A stretch of DNA of 64,000 bases from JBDTSW01 sp963799815 (GCA_963799815.1 CAWCYG010000005.1:124001-188000), one strand, 5' to 3'. Counted from the stretch's first letter, positions 35,531 to 45,152 are shown. Made by a program: numbers and translations. The notes: a model not told the origin generated them from the letters alone.

Positions 35531-36807
35531 GGCGCCACCTTCGGCCGGTGCTCCGCGCCGGTCGGCTCTTCCTTGCGAACGGCGTCCGCGCCCAGCTCGA
35601 ACGCCTCGTGGAGGGCGCTGCACTGCGTCCGGGCACGCGATCGGCGGAGATCACGCAGGAGATCTTGATCGGCGAGGTGGAGATCATCTCGATGTTGATC
35701 TCCTCCTCGCCCAGGACCTGGAAGACCTTCGCCGCGACTCCCGGGTGGCTGCGCATGCCGGCGCCGACGATCGAGACCTTGCCGATCGCCTCGTCGGTGG
35801 AGATGTCCTCGCCAACCTCGAGCTTCCCGATCACCGTAGAGCGCGGTCTGCAGGTCCTCGCGGGCGACCGTGAAGGAGAGATCGGCACCGTGGTCTGTCG
35901 AGATCGGCTCGTTCTGGATGATCATGTCGACGTTCACGTTCGCGTCGGCGAGCGCGCCGAAGACACGTCCGGCAACGCCCGGCTCATCGAGCAGGCCGGT
36001 GATGGTCACGCGGGACTCCTCGGTGGAGTGGGCGACGGCTGTTACCAGGGGGCGTTCCAAGGTCTCGTCCTCTGCGACGACGAGGGTACCGGCGCCGTCC
36101 TCGAACGAGCTGCGGCAGTGGATGCGGACTCGTGGTTGCGCGCGTACTCGACCGACCGCAGCTGCAGCACCTTCGCTCCCGACGCCGCCATCTCGAGCAT
36201 CTCCTCGAACGAGACCACCGAGAGCTTGCGGGCCTCGGGGACGATGCGCGGGATCGGCCGAGAAGACGCCGGAGACGTCCGTGTAGATCTCGCAGACCGA
36301 GGCGCCGAGCGCGGCGGCGATCGCGACGGCGGTCGTATCGGAGCCCCCGCGGCCGAGCGTCGTCACGTCGAGCGAGTCCCCTGAGACCCCTTGGAAGCCG
36401 GCCACGAGGACGATCCGGTCCTCCTCGAGCGCAGCGCGAATGCGATCTGCGCGCACGTCGAGGATCCGTGCCTTGGTGTGGGAGGAGTCGGTGACGATGC
36501 CGGCTTGAGAACCCGTCAGCGAGAGGGCGCGATGGCCGAGGTCTTGGATCGCCATGGCGCAGAGCGCGCACGAGATCCGCTCCCCCACCGATAGCAGCAT
36601 GTCCATCTCCCGCGGCTCGGGGGTCCCCGAGACCTCGGTCGCCATCGAGAGGAGCTCGTCGGTCATCTTGCCGCGCGCGGACAGCACCGCGACGACGCGC
36701 ATCCCGCCCTCGCGAGCGGCGACGATCCGCCCCGCCGCGCGCTTGATGTCGCCGGCCTCGGCGACCGACGTGCCACCGAACTTCATCACCACCGTCTCGG
36801 CTGCCAT
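35527..36807 (-). CDS. lysC: Aspartate kinase (frameshifted in C-terminal half)
   Basis: The N-terminal half is intact: VVMKFGGTSVAEAGDIKRAA, MDMLLSVGERISCALCAMAI, VLVAGFQGVSGDSLDVTTLG and RGGSDTTAVAIAAALGASVC. After ADP near 36260 the frame changes several times. The regulatory ACT domains can still be read: STEESRVTITGLLDEPGVAG and VFGALADANVNVDMIIQNEP, and in another frame VSIVGAGMRSHPGVAAKVFQ and VLGEEEINIEMISTSPIKIS. It phosphorylates aspartate, the first step to lysine, threonine and methionine, and is probably feedback-regulated by Lys/Thr through the ACT pair. Forms an overlapping lysC-asd operon. Confidence 0.85.
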   Translation of the reverse strand: MAAETVVMKFGGTSVAEAGDIKRAAGRIVAAREGGMRVVAVLSARGKMTDELLSMATEVSGTPEPREMDMLLSVGERISCALCAMAIQDLGHRALSLTGSQAGIVTDSSHTKARILDVRADRIRAALEEDRIVLVAGFQGVSGDSLDVTTLGRGGSDTTAVAIAAALGASVCEIYTDVSGVFSADPAHRPRGPQALGGLVRGDARDGGVGSEGAAAAVGRVRAQPRVRIHCRSSFEDGAGTLVVAEDETLERPLVTAVAHSTEESRVTITGLLDEPGVAGRVFGALADANVNVDMIIQNEPISTDHGADLSFTVAREDLQTALYGDREARGWRGHLHRRGDRQGLDRRRRHAQPPGSRGEGLPGPGRGGDQHRDDLHLADQDLLRDLRRSRARTQCSALHEAFELGADAVRKEEPTGAEHRPKVAP

Positions 36808-36864
36808 TGAGGCTTGAGGATACGGAGAGCGCTGGCGGCCCCTCCGGCGACCTGCCCACGAGGC

Positions 36865-36882
36865 GTGTGATGCACCTCACAC
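36865..36882. promoter_or_regulatory. GTGTGA-N6-TCACAC inverted repeat upstream of padR
   Basis: A perfect 6-bp inverted repeat with a 6-bp spacer lies between the divergent lysC (36807) and padR (36920) starts. A CRP/FNR- or GntR-like dimer site is plausible. Which gene it controls is not known. Confidence 0.4.
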
Positions 36883-36889
36883 AATCCAT

Positions 36890-36908
36890 ATATATCGATC
36901 TGATATAT
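36890..36908. promoter_or_regulatory. ATATATC-N5-GATATAT operator, probable PadR site
   Basis: A perfect 7-bp inverted repeat centred 21 bp before the padR ATG, strikingly AT-rich in this genome. PadR proteins bind AT-rich palindromes in their own promoters. Autoregulation of the padR-MMPL operon is the likely role. Confidence 0.6.
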
Positions 36909-36919
36909 CTAGCGGCGAT

Positions 36920-37465
36920 ATGAAGCTCTCTCCCACCGCCTACGTGATCCTCGGCTTTCTCTCCTGGAGGCCGATGTCGGGCTATGACATCAAGGCGCTC
37001 GCCGACGGCTCGACCCGCTTCTTCTGGGCCGCGAGCTACGGGCAGATCTATCCCGAGCTGCGCCGGCTTGCGGACGCTGGGCTGATTGCGGGCGAGGACA
37101 GCCCTCGCGGCGAGCGCAAGCGCAAGGTCTACACGCTGACCGACGCGGGCCGGGCCGAGCTTCGCGAGTGGCTCGCGGGCGATCCCGAGGTCTTCGAGCT
37201 TCGTGACGAGGGCCTGCTGCGGCTCTTCTTCGCCTCAGCCTCACCAACGACGGCAGCCTCGACGCTCGAGGCGAAGCGCCGCCAGCACGCGGAGACGCTG
37301 AAGCAGTTCCGCGACCTCGAGGCCTCGGGCAAGCCGCAGGGGTTCGCGCTCGTGGTCCTGCGATACGGAATCGAGCTGCAGGAATGGGCTTTGGACTGGT
37401 GCGACCGTGCCGCTCAGGAGCTCGAGGACACGACCGGGGACAGCAAGGAGCTCCAGGATGCTTGA
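36920..37465 (+). CDS. PadR-family transcriptional regulator
   Basis: A 181-aa protein. The N-terminal winged helix is MKLSPTAYVILGFLSWRPMS, GYDIKALADGSTRFFWAASY, GQIYPELRRLADAGLI, KRKVYTLTDAGRAELREWLA. A C-terminal helical Vir_C-type dimerisation domain follows (LEAKRRQHAETLKQFRDLEA). PadR proteins often repress an adjacent exporter in the absence of its substrate. Here the MMPL gene starts inside the last codons of padR (ATG at 37458, stop at 37465), so the two are coupled. Confidence 0.95.
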   Translation: MKLSPTAYVILGFLSWRPMSGYDIKALADGSTRFFWAASYGQIYPELRRLADAGLIAGEDSPRGERKRKVYTLTDAGRAELREWLAGDPEVFELRDEGLLRLFFASASPTTAASTLEAKRRQHAETLKQFRDLEASGKPQGFALVVLRYGIELQEWALDWCDRAAQELEDTTGDSKELQDA

Positions 37466-39578
37466 CGCGCTCGCCCGTCTGGCGCAGAATCGCGGCCGCC
37501 TCGTTGCGATCGCCGCCGCCGTCTTCTTTCTCGCGGCCGGGGCGATCGGCGGCTCGGTGGCCGACCGCCTCGATCCCTACGGGGCGGACGATCCCGACAC
37601 GGAGACCTCGATCGCCACCGAGCGGCTCGAGGAAGCCGGCTACCGCTCCACCGGTGTTGTCGTGCTGGTCGAGGGTGTCGACGTCGAGTCGCCCGCAGGC
37701 CGCCAGCGGGTCGAAGAGCTCACACAGACGATCGGCGAAGACCCCGGCGTCGAGGCGGTGTCGAGCTTCTTCAACACGAGCTCGCGCGCCTTCGTCTCTC
37801 GCGAGGGCGACGCCACCTACCTTGCCGTGAGCCTCTCCCCCACGGACGACGATGAGATCCAAGACGCGGGTGAGCGGATCGCCGACGAGTTGGCGGGTGA
37901 GCCGGGCGTCTCGGTCGGCGGCGGCGCCGTCGCGCAGGCGCAGATAAACGCGCAGGTCGAGGAGGACCTCCGCACGGCCGAGCTGCTGGCTTTCCCGCTG
38001 CTCTTCTTGCTCTCGCTCCTGTTCTTCCGCAGCCTCGTGGCGGCGGCGCTGCCACTTCTGGTGGGCGGCCTCGCGATCGTTGGGACCTTCCTCATGTTGC
38101 GCCTCGCGAGCGAGGTGACGTCGGTCTCGATCTTCGCGCTCAACCTGGTCACGGGCCTCGGACTCGGCCTCGCGATCGACTACTCGCTCTTCATGGTCTC
38201 CCGGTACCGCGAGGAGATCGCGCGGTCCGGGCCGGGGCTCGAGGCGATGCGGCGCACGATGTCGACCGCGGGCCGCACGGTCTTCTTCTCCTCCCTCACG
38301 GTCGCGGGAGCGATGGCGGCTCTGCTCGTCTTCCCCCAGCGCTTCCTCTACTCGATGGGCCTGGGGGGCTCGATGGTCGCGCTGATCGCGGCGGCGATCG
38401 CCCTGATCGTGTTGCCCGCGATCCTCGCCCTGCTGGGCACACGCGTCAACTCGCTCTCGCCCAGGTTCCTGCAGCGCCGCGCCGACGACGACTCGCGCCC
38501 GATGACCACCGGCTTTTGGTACCGGCTCTCGCGCCTCGTGATGCGCGCGCCCGCTCGCATCGCCGTTGCGAGCGCCGCGTTTCTGATCGCGCTCGGGATC
38601 CCGTTCTTTCAGATCAACTTCACGTCGGTGGACGCGCAGGTCCTGCCGGAGGAGGCGAGCGCCCACGAGGTCGACGACGTCCTGCGCGCCGAGTTCCCGC
38701 CCTACCGCGACAGCCCGGTCCAGCTCGCGGTGTCCGGCGGCCCCGATGAGGCCCAGCGTGTCGCTCAGGCGGCCGCCGAGGTCGAGGGTGCCGCGGCGGT
38801 TAATCCGCCGGTCGCGCTGCGGGGCGGCGAGAGCGTCGTCGAGGTGATCTCATCCCAGCCGCCCCTGACCGACGCGAGCCAGGATCTGGTGGCGGACCTG
38901 CGAGCGCTTCCCGGCGACGTGCTCGTCACAGGATTTACCGCCGACTACGTCGACCTGCAGTCGAGCCTGGTTGAGCACCTTCCGATCGTGCTCGGGCTCG
39001 TCGCCCTCGTCACCTTCGTTGTGCTCTTCCTCTTCACGGGCTCCGTGGTCCTACCGCTGAAGCAGATCTTGATGAACTTCCTGGGGCTCTCCGCCGTATT
39101 CGGGTTGCTCGTGCTGATCTTCCAGGACGGTCGCTTCGAGGGACTGCTCGGCTATGAGAGCCAAGGCGGCCTTGAGGCAACCCAGCCGCTCTTGCTGTTC
39201 GCGGTGGCGTTCGGCCTCTCGACCGACTACGGGGTGTTCTTGCTCTCGCGCATCAAGGAGGCCCGCGATGGCGGTGCGTCCGACGCGGACTCGGTCGCGA
39301 TCGGGCTGGAGCGAACCGGGCGCATCGTCACCGCCGCCGCCCTCTTGTTCTCGATCGCGATCGGCGCCTTCGTCACCTCGGAAGTCATCTTCATCAAGGA
39401 GGTGGGGTTGGGAACCGCCCTCGCCGTGCTCATCGACGCAACGATCGTGCGCGCCCTCCTGGTTCCCTCGCTCATGGCGCTGCTGGGCAAGTGGAACTGG
39501 TGGGCCCCGGCCCCGCTGCGGCGCTTGCACGAGCGCTTCGGGGTGAGCGAGGTGCAGGGCAGCTCGGCTACCGGCTAG
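37458..39578 (+). CDS. MMPL-family membrane transporter (PadR-controlled)
   Basis: A 706-aa protein from the ATG inside the end of padR. It has the duplicated MMPL/RND layout. The first bundle contains SLLFFRSLVAAALPLLVGG and LVTGLGLGLAIDYSLFMVSR, with the Asp-Tyr pair. The second has FAVAFGLSTDYGVFLLSRIK. Two external domains follow the first helix of each half; WKW-like interfacial residues near the end precede RLHERFGV. It exports a lipid or toxic compound, probably the ligand sensed by the PadR protein. Sequence and length are complete. It converges on recR with overlapping stop codons. Confidence 0.9.
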   Translation: MLDALARLAQNRGRLVAIAAAVFFLAAGAIGGSVADRLDPYGADDPDTETSIATERLEEAGYRSTGVVVLVEGVDVESPAGRQRVEELTQTIGEDPGVEAVSSFFNTSSRAFVSREGDATYLAVSLSPTDDDEIQDAGERIADELAGEPGVSVGGGAVAQAQINAQVEEDLRTAELLAFPLLFLLSLLFFRSLVAAALPLLVGGLAIVGTFLMLRLASEVTSVSIFALNLVTGLGLGLAIDYSLFMVSRYREEIARSGPGLEAMRRTMSTAGRTVFFSSLTVAGAMAALLVFPQRFLYSMGLGGSMVALIAAAIALIVLPAILALLGTRVNSLSPRFLQRRADDDSRPMTTGFWYRLSRLVMRAPARIAVASAAFLIALGIPFFQINFTSVDAQVLPEEASAHEVDDVLRAEFPPYRDSPVQLAVSGGPDEAQRVAQAAAEVEGAAAVNPPVALRGGESVVEVISSQPPLTDASQDLVADLRALPGDVLVTGFTADYVDLQSSLVEHLPIVLGLVALVTFVVLFLFTGSVVLPLKQILMNFLGLSAVFGLLVLIFQDGRFEGLLGYESQGGLEATQPLLLFAVAFGLSTDYGVFLLSRIKEARDGGASDADSVAIGLERTGRIVTAAALLFSIAIGAFVTSEVIFIKEVGLGTALAVLIDATIVRALLVPSLMALLGKWNWWAPAPLRRLHERFGVSEVQGSSATG

Positions 39579-40171
39579 TCGACGAGGGAACGACGCCCGG
39601 AGAGCGCTCTGCCCAGAGTCACCTCGTCCGCGTGCTCCAGGTCGGCTCCCACCGGCAGCCCGCTCGCGAGCCGGGTGATCTCGACCTGGCCGCGAAGCAG
39701 CTCCGCGATGTGAATCGCGGTGGCCTCGCCGGTGGTCGTCGGGTTCGTCGCGAGCACGACCTCTCGAACATCATTCGAGGCCACACGGTCGCGCAGCTCC
39801 GCGATCTTCAGGTCCTCGGGGTCGATCCCGTCGATCGGGGAGAGGGCGCCGCCGAGGACGTGGTAGAGGCCGCGGAACTCGTGGGTGCGCTCGATCGGGA
39901 TCACGTCGGCCGGCTCCTCGACGACGCAGATCACGGCCCCGTCACGACGGTCGTCCTCGCAGATGCGGCAGCGCGGTCCCTCCGCGAGGTTGAAGCAGAC
40001 CTCGCAGAGGCCCACCTTCTCCTTCACCTCGCGGATCGCGTCCGCCAGCGCCGTGGCGTCCGAGTCGGAAGCGCGCAGGATGTGAAACGCAAGCCGCTGG
40101 GCTGTGCGCTGGCCGATCCCCGGGAGCTTTGAGAGCTCCGCGATCAACCGCTGGATTGGGCCCGCGTACAC
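39575..40171 (-). CDS. recR: Recombination protein RecR
   Basis: A 198-aa protein from a GTG at 40171 (YAGPIQRLIAELSKLPGIGQ, RTAQRLAFHILRAS: helix-hairpin-helix). The zinc finger is CEVCFNLAEGPRCRIC and the Toprim domain is AVICVVEEPADVIPIERTHE, FRGLYHVLGGALSPIDGIDP, then VVLATNPTTTGEATAIHIAE. With RecF/RecO it loads RecA on gapped DNA. It is last in the classical dnaX-ybaB-recR cluster. Confidence 0.95.
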   Translation of the reverse strand: MYAGPIQRLIAELSKLPGIGQRTAQRLAFHILRASDSDATALADAIREVKEKVGLCEVCFNLAEGPRCRICEDDRRDGAVICVVEEPADVIPIERTHEFRGLYHVLGGALSPIDGIDPEDLKIAELRDRVASNDVREVVLATNPTTTGEATAIHIAELLRGQVEITRLASGLPVGADLEHADEVTLGRALSGRRSLVD

Positions 40172-40189
40172 AGCCTCGGCTAAGCCTGA

Positions 40190-40564
40190 CTAGAGCCCGG
40201 GAAGTCCCAAGCCGCCGAGACCGCCGCCGCCGCCGAGCGCGCCCCCGAGCCCGCCGCTGGCCTCCTCGATCCGCTTCGAGGCGAGCTCCTGCGCCGAACG
40301 GATCCCCTCGTTCACCGCGGCGGTTACGAGGTCGGTGAGCATGTCAGCGTCCTCAGGGTCAATCGCCTCCGGGTCGATGACGAGCTCCAGCAAACGCAGA
40401 TCACCGCTCATCTTCACCGTCACGACGCCGCCGCCGGAGCTGGCCTCGACCGTTTCGCTCTTCAGGTTCTCCTGGGCCTGCTCCATGTTCGCCTGCATCT
40501 CCTGGACCTGCTTGAGCATGGCCTGCATGTTGGGCATGCCGCCGCCCTGTGGCATCCGCGTCAT
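40190..40564 (-). CDS. ybaB: YbaB/EbfC nucleoid-associated protein
   Basis: A 124-aa protein from the ATG at 40564, overlapping the dnaX stop as ATGA. It has the YbaB core MLKQVQEMQANMEQAQENLK, VEASSGGGVVTVKMSGDLRL, LELVIDPEAIDPEDADML, VTAAVNEGIRSAQELASKRI. An N-terminal TRMPQGGGMPNM segment and a Gly/Leu-rich tail (GGLGGALGGGGGLGGLGLPG) flank it. It binds DNA as a dimer. The position between dnaX and recR is the conserved one. Confidence 0.9.
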   Translation of the reverse strand: MTRMPQGGGMPNMQAMLKQVQEMQANMEQAQENLKSETVEASSGGGVVTVKMSGDLRLLELVIDPEAIDPEDADMLTDLVTAAVNEGIRSAQELASKRIEEASGGLGGALGGGGGLGGLGLPGL

Positions 40565-42319
40565 CCCGTGGCCTCCCGTGCATCCGCGGCGTTCTTGCCG
40601 CTCCCGCTCTCGGCCTCCGTCTCCTCCTCGGCGTCGAACTCCGCCTTGAAGCGCTCTATCAACTCGTCCGGGGAGAGCTGCTGGCGCGGTCTCGTCATCG
40701 ACCACGTCGCCATCGAGGAGCACGAAGCCAAGACGCAGCCGCACCCCGAGGATCCTCTCGACCGCCCGCGCGACGAGCTCGCGAGCATCCTTCGCCTCGG
40801 CCTTGCGCTTGTTGAACGCGGCGCTCTCGGGGAAGCCCACCTCGAGCAACCCCTCCTCGGCGTCGACGGCCACCGGCCGCGCCGCCTCGAGCACGGTCGA
40901 GAGCAGCTCCTGCCCGGAATCCCGCAGCGAATCAAGCACCCCGGGCCAAAGCTCCCGCACCCTCTCCAAATCAACCGTTGGGGCGGCCCGATCCGCTGGG
41001 CGACCCGGGGGCTGTCCTTCCTCCTGGCTCGGGGAGGGCGAGACACTCGTCGGCTCGTTGGGAGGGGGCCGGCGTTCCTCCTGACGAAGCCTGTCAGCCG
41101 CCACATCCTTCTGCGGAGAACTCTGCCGCGGAGCGGCTGACGCAGAGGAAGGCGGAATGCCGGCCCCATCCTGAAGCAACGCTTCAAGCTTCTCGACGCG
41201 CTGCAGCAGGGCCTCGCGGGAGGGATCAAGATTCGGCCGAGCCGCACGCAGGAGGGCCAGCTCAACCGTCATCCGCGGCTCATCCCCCTCGCGGATCGCG
41301 GTGATAGCCGCAGCGATCACATCGATCGCGCGAGCCAGGCCAAGATCGGTAAAGGCGCCGGCCTGGGCGCGCAAGCGCTCTGGATCTGCCGCGGTCACGG
41401 TGAAGATGTCCACCGCGTCCTCGGCAGTGCGGATCACCAGCAGTTGGCGCAGGTGCGCGAGCAGATCGCGAGCGAACTGGCTGACGTCGCCGCCCGAGCG
41501 CGACAGGCGCTCGGAAGCCTCGAGCGCCCCGCGCCCGTCGCTCGCCGCGATCGCGTCGGCGGCGGCGAGGATCAACTCGCCTTCGGCGACGCCGAGCACC
41601 GCGAGCACGTCGTCGGTCTGTACCGACTTGCCCCCGTAGGCCACCAGCTGGTCAAGGGTGCCGAGAGCGTCACGGAAGCTGCCGGTTGCCGCCCGCGAGA
41701 TCGCCGAGACCGCGCCGTCAGCGACCTCGATCTCCTCCGCCTCGGCCACACGACGCACGACCTCGGCGAGCTGCTCGAGGGTGGGACGCTGAAAGTCGAA
41801 GCGCTGACAGCGGTCGACGATCGTGCCCATCACCTTGTGTGGCTCCGTCGTAGCCAGCACGAAGACGGTGTTGGGAGGCGGCTCCTCGAGCGTTTTAAGG
41901 AAGGCGTTCCACGCTTCACGGGTGAGCATGTGCGCCTCGTCGAGGATGTAGACCTTCCAGCGCCCGGCCGCTGGCGCGTATCCGACGCGATCGCGCAGGT
42001 CGCGAATGTCCTCGACAGAGCGATTGGAGGCTGCGTCCATCTCGATCACATCGAGTGAGCTGCCGCGGGCGATGGCCACGCACGATTCGCACTCGCCACA
42101 GGGAGTCGCGGTGGGGCCGTTTACGCAGTTGAGCGAGCGAGCGAGGATCTTCGCGAGCGATGTCTTGCCCGTGCCGCGGGACCCTACGAACAAGTACGCG
42201 TGGTGGACCCGGTCGCGCTCGACCGCGTTGCGAAGCGTGCGCACGACGTGCTCTTGGCCGACGACCTGATCGAAGGCCTGGGGGCGATGACGGCGGTAGA
42301 GCGAGGTCTCGGCGCTCAC
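40561..42319 (-). CDS. dnaX: DNA polymerase III gamma/tau subunit (one frameshift near the C-terminus)
   Basis: About 585 aa from the GTG at 42319 (SAETSLYRRHRPQAFDQVVG). Walker A is FVGSRGTGKTSLAKILARSL, the zinc module is CVNGPTATPCGECESC, Walker B is VYILDEAHMLTREAWNAFLK and sensor 1 is NTVFVLATTEPHKVMG. Lid and collar domains follow, then a Pro/Ser-rich linker and a tau-like C-terminus (LGVRLRLGFVLLDGDVV). Near 40690 the frame must move once to read LSPDELIERFKAEFDAEEET and reach the TGA at 40561. Without that change the frame runs straight into ybaB. Confidence 0.9.
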
Positions 42320-42445
42320 CTGGCTGAGTCTAGCCACGCTCAGGGCGTCACCCACTCGGCTGCCCGACGGGCGGCTTGCAAAGCGTGTCCGCCCGTCCGG
42401 GCGACTTCAAGCGACGTGCGATCCTGCCGATGTAGGAAACGGAGG

Positions 42446-43143
42446 ATGTCGCGCACCTGGCGAAATATCGCGGGCATGGTCGGGGTCGCCGTCGCGCTCG
42501 CCGGCGTGACGGCTGCGCCGGCTGCCGCCGACATGCACACCGAGCAGCTCAGCGATCACCTTTGCAAGACCACGCGCGGCGGCAAGTTCGTCCGCATCCC
42601 TGGCTTCCCAGGCGAGAGAATCGACCGGCGCCTGCTCCCGGATATCCGGTGGATGAAGCGCAAGTTCGACATCTGGATCACCGACGGCTACGCGACCAGC
42701 GGTCACGCGATCAACGGCGAGCATCCAATCGGCCTCGCCCTTGACATCGTGCCCAACCGATCCACGGGCGGAAACTGGCACAAGCTTGGCAATCTGGCCC
42801 GGCGGTTCGAACCCCACCAAAATCAGGTGCGGCTGCCATTCCGCTGGATCGGCTGGAACGGCGACGCCGGCCACGGCCGCGGCGATCACCTGCACCTCTC
42901 CTACGCTCACTCCCCCACGCGGCCCCGCCACCCGGCGCGGGTCGTCTACACGCGTAACTGCCCCGGCCAGAGGCGCAACCATGGCTCAGGCGGGGCGGCG
43001 GAGGCGGAGGCGGCGGAGGCAACGGCTCAGGCGGGATCGGCGGGCGAGCGAAGGAGCTCGGCGGTGGCCTTACCCCGCACGAGCTCGCCCAGCTCGCTCC
43101 GGTGGTCCCCGAGGGCCCGGAGCCAGGCGCCCACGGACGCTAG
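42446..43143 (+). CDS. Secreted M15-like peptidase-fold protein with Gly-rich tail (one frameshift)
   Basis: A signal peptide (WRNIAGMVGVAVALAGVTAA, PAAA) is followed by a ~150-aa domain. DGYATSGHAINGEHPIGLAL, DIVPNRSTGGNWHKLGNLAR and GRGDHLHLSYAHS give the His, Asp and HxH pattern of M15/LAS-type metallopeptidases, which cut peptidoglycan cross-bridges. The end is glycine-rich: after an extra G near 42985 the frame reads GGNGSGGIGGRAKELGGGLT and PHELAQLAPVVPEGPEPGAH to a TAG at 43141. The start is uncertain because GGAGG directly abuts the ATG. The catalytic assignment is moderate. Confidence 0.65.
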
Positions 43144-43195
43144 GTGAAGACGCTCCTGACGAGACGGCGGCGGAGCGGATAGCGACTTTAGGCAT

Positions 43196-43464
43196 GGACC
43201 GTGCGCCCGCCGTCGAGAGCGGTCTTCGGGCGTGCCCGCCGTGGCCGGCTCAGGTCAGGCTTACCGCGGCACTTGCTCGCTACCGCTTAAGGCTGCTTCC
43301 TTCCGGATCTGACCTGATTCACGGGCGCGCATTGCGCGGGACCTGGCCATCAACACCGCCTGCGGCGTACTGGCCCCGAGGGCCGCTGCCCTCAAACGGG
43401 CATCAGCCCCGCTAGAGCGGATTGCGGGTACAGGGCACCGCTAACGCCCCGCCTAGCACGGTCC
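43196..43464 (-). ncRNA. ffs: Signal recognition particle RNA, large bacterial type with Alu domain
   Basis: On the minus strand the ends GGACCGTGC (43464-43456) and GCACGGTCC (43204-43196) are perfectly complementary. They enclose 269 nt, close to the ~270 nt of Bacillus scRNA. The 5' Alu domain has TAGCGGTGCCCTGTACCCGC and AATCCGCTCTAGC, as in that RNA. The S domain contains the helix 8 signature GTCAGATCCGGAAGG and AAGCAGCC (43313-43291) with the GGAA tetraloop. It binds Ffh and targets membrane proteins. Many actinobacteria and E. coli have a similar or a short form; here the long form is clear. Confidence 0.92.
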
Positions 43465-43534
43465 AGAGGGGATGCTACGCGATCGACTCCGGTCCCAAGC
43501 GCCCGCATCCGGCTATGGTCGCCGCCGAGAGAGG

Positions 43535-45143
43535 ATGCGCCACTTCGACCACATCGTGATCGGCGCCGGCTCGGCCGGCTGCGCCGTCGCCGCCCGCCTC
43601 AGCGAGGACCCCGATCGCCAGGTGCTGTTGGTCGAGGCGGGCGGGTCGCCCGCGAACCTGAATGTCCTGGCGCCGCTCGCGTTCTCCAAGCAGTTCCACG
43701 GCAAAGGCGACTGGGACTACTACACGGAGCCGGAGCCGGGCCTCGATGATCGCCGCATCTTCGAGCCTCGCGGCAAGGTGCTGGGCGGCTGCAGCGCCAT
43801 GAACGCGATGCTGTGGGTCCGTGGTCATCCGCTCGACTACGACGGCTGGGGAATCGACGGCTGGTCGTGGGAGGAGTGCCTGCCGTACTTCGAGCGGATC
43901 GAGCACGCCCACCATCTCCCCGACCGGGCGCACGGGGAGGCCGGGCCGGTCCATATCACCAACCTCGACAGCCCCGATCCGCTCGTCGCGAGCTTCATCG
44001 ACGCGGCCGCCGCGGCCGGGGTGCCGCGCAACTCGGACCTCTCCGGGCCGGAGCTCGAGGGCACCGGCCACTCCCCCGTGACGATCTGGAAGGGCCGGCG
44101 CTGGCACGCCGCTCGCGCTTATCTGCGGGAGGCGCGCAAGCGACCGAACCTCACGATCGAGACCAAGGCGCAGGTTCATCGCGTGGTCGTTCACGGTGGT
44201 CAAGCGCTGGGGATCGAGTACGAGCGTCACGGCCGCCGTCGCGCCGCCGGCTCGCGTGGCGACGTGGTCCTGTCGGCCGGCGCCTTCAACACGCCGCACC
44301 TGCTGCAGCTCTCGGGCGTCGGGTCGGCCGATCACCTGCGCGAGCTCGGCATCGACACGCTCGTCGACAGCCCGGCCGTCGGGGCCAACCTTTCCGAGCA
44401 CCCCGCGACGCTCATCAACTGGGAGCTCGCCGCGGGCCAGCCCGGGCTCTCCGACGCGACTCATCCCAAGTGGCTTCTCCGCTGGCTCATCGGCGGGAAG
44501 GGCAAGCTCGCGAGCAACATCGCCGAGGCGCTCGCGCACGTCCGCACGCGCGAGGAGCTCGAGGCACCGGACTTCCAGCTGCTATTCGGGCCCGCGTTTT
44601 TCTGGGAGCACGGCGCGGTCGAGCACCCAAAGCCGGCGATGGTGATCGCGCAGTCGTATTGGACGCCGGCAAGCCGGGGCACGGTTCGTGCGCGCTCGCG
44701 GGATCCGCGCGAGCTGCCCGAGGTCCGGCTCAACATGCTCAGCAGAGCGCGAGGACCTCGAGGCGATGATCGGCGCAATCCGGCTCTCCCGCAAGATCGC
44801 GGCCACGGCGCCGCTCGCGGAGTTTGTGGGCGAGGAGATCCATCCGGGCGCAGCCGTGCAGAGCGACGACGAGCTCGAGGCGTGGATCCGCGCCACCGCC
44901 GAGCACACCTACCACCCGGCCTGCACAGCGCGGATGGGCGAGCCGGGCGAAGGCGCCGTCGACGCCGAGCTGCGTGTGCATGGCGTGGCGGGTCTGCGGG
45001 TGGCCGACACCTCGGTGCTGCCGAGGATCACCCGCGCGAACACCAACGCGCCGGCGATGATGGTGGGCGAGCGTTGCGCGGAGTTCATCCGAGCGGGCGC
45101 GCGGACGAGCGGCGCCACGGCTGCCCGAGCGGCCGTCGGTTAG
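43535..45143 (+). CDS. GMC-family FAD-dependent oxidoreductase (one frameshift)
   Basis: From the ATG at 43535: MRHFDHIVIGAGSAGCAVAA (dinucleotide fold), VLLVEAGGSP, then the GMC signature FEPRGKVLGGCSAMNAMLWV and RGHPLDYDGW, and the second signature VVLSAGAFNTPHLLQLSGVG. Near 44742 the frame moves by one base. The C-terminal domain then has the active-site His and Asn pair in TAEHTYHPACTARMG and VLPRITRANTNAPAMMVGER. It oxidises an alcohol (choline-, alkanol- or glucose-dehydrogenase-like). Choline dehydrogenase-like is the nearest group, but the substrate is open. Confidence 0.85.
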
Positions 45144-45152
45144 CTCGCCGGC

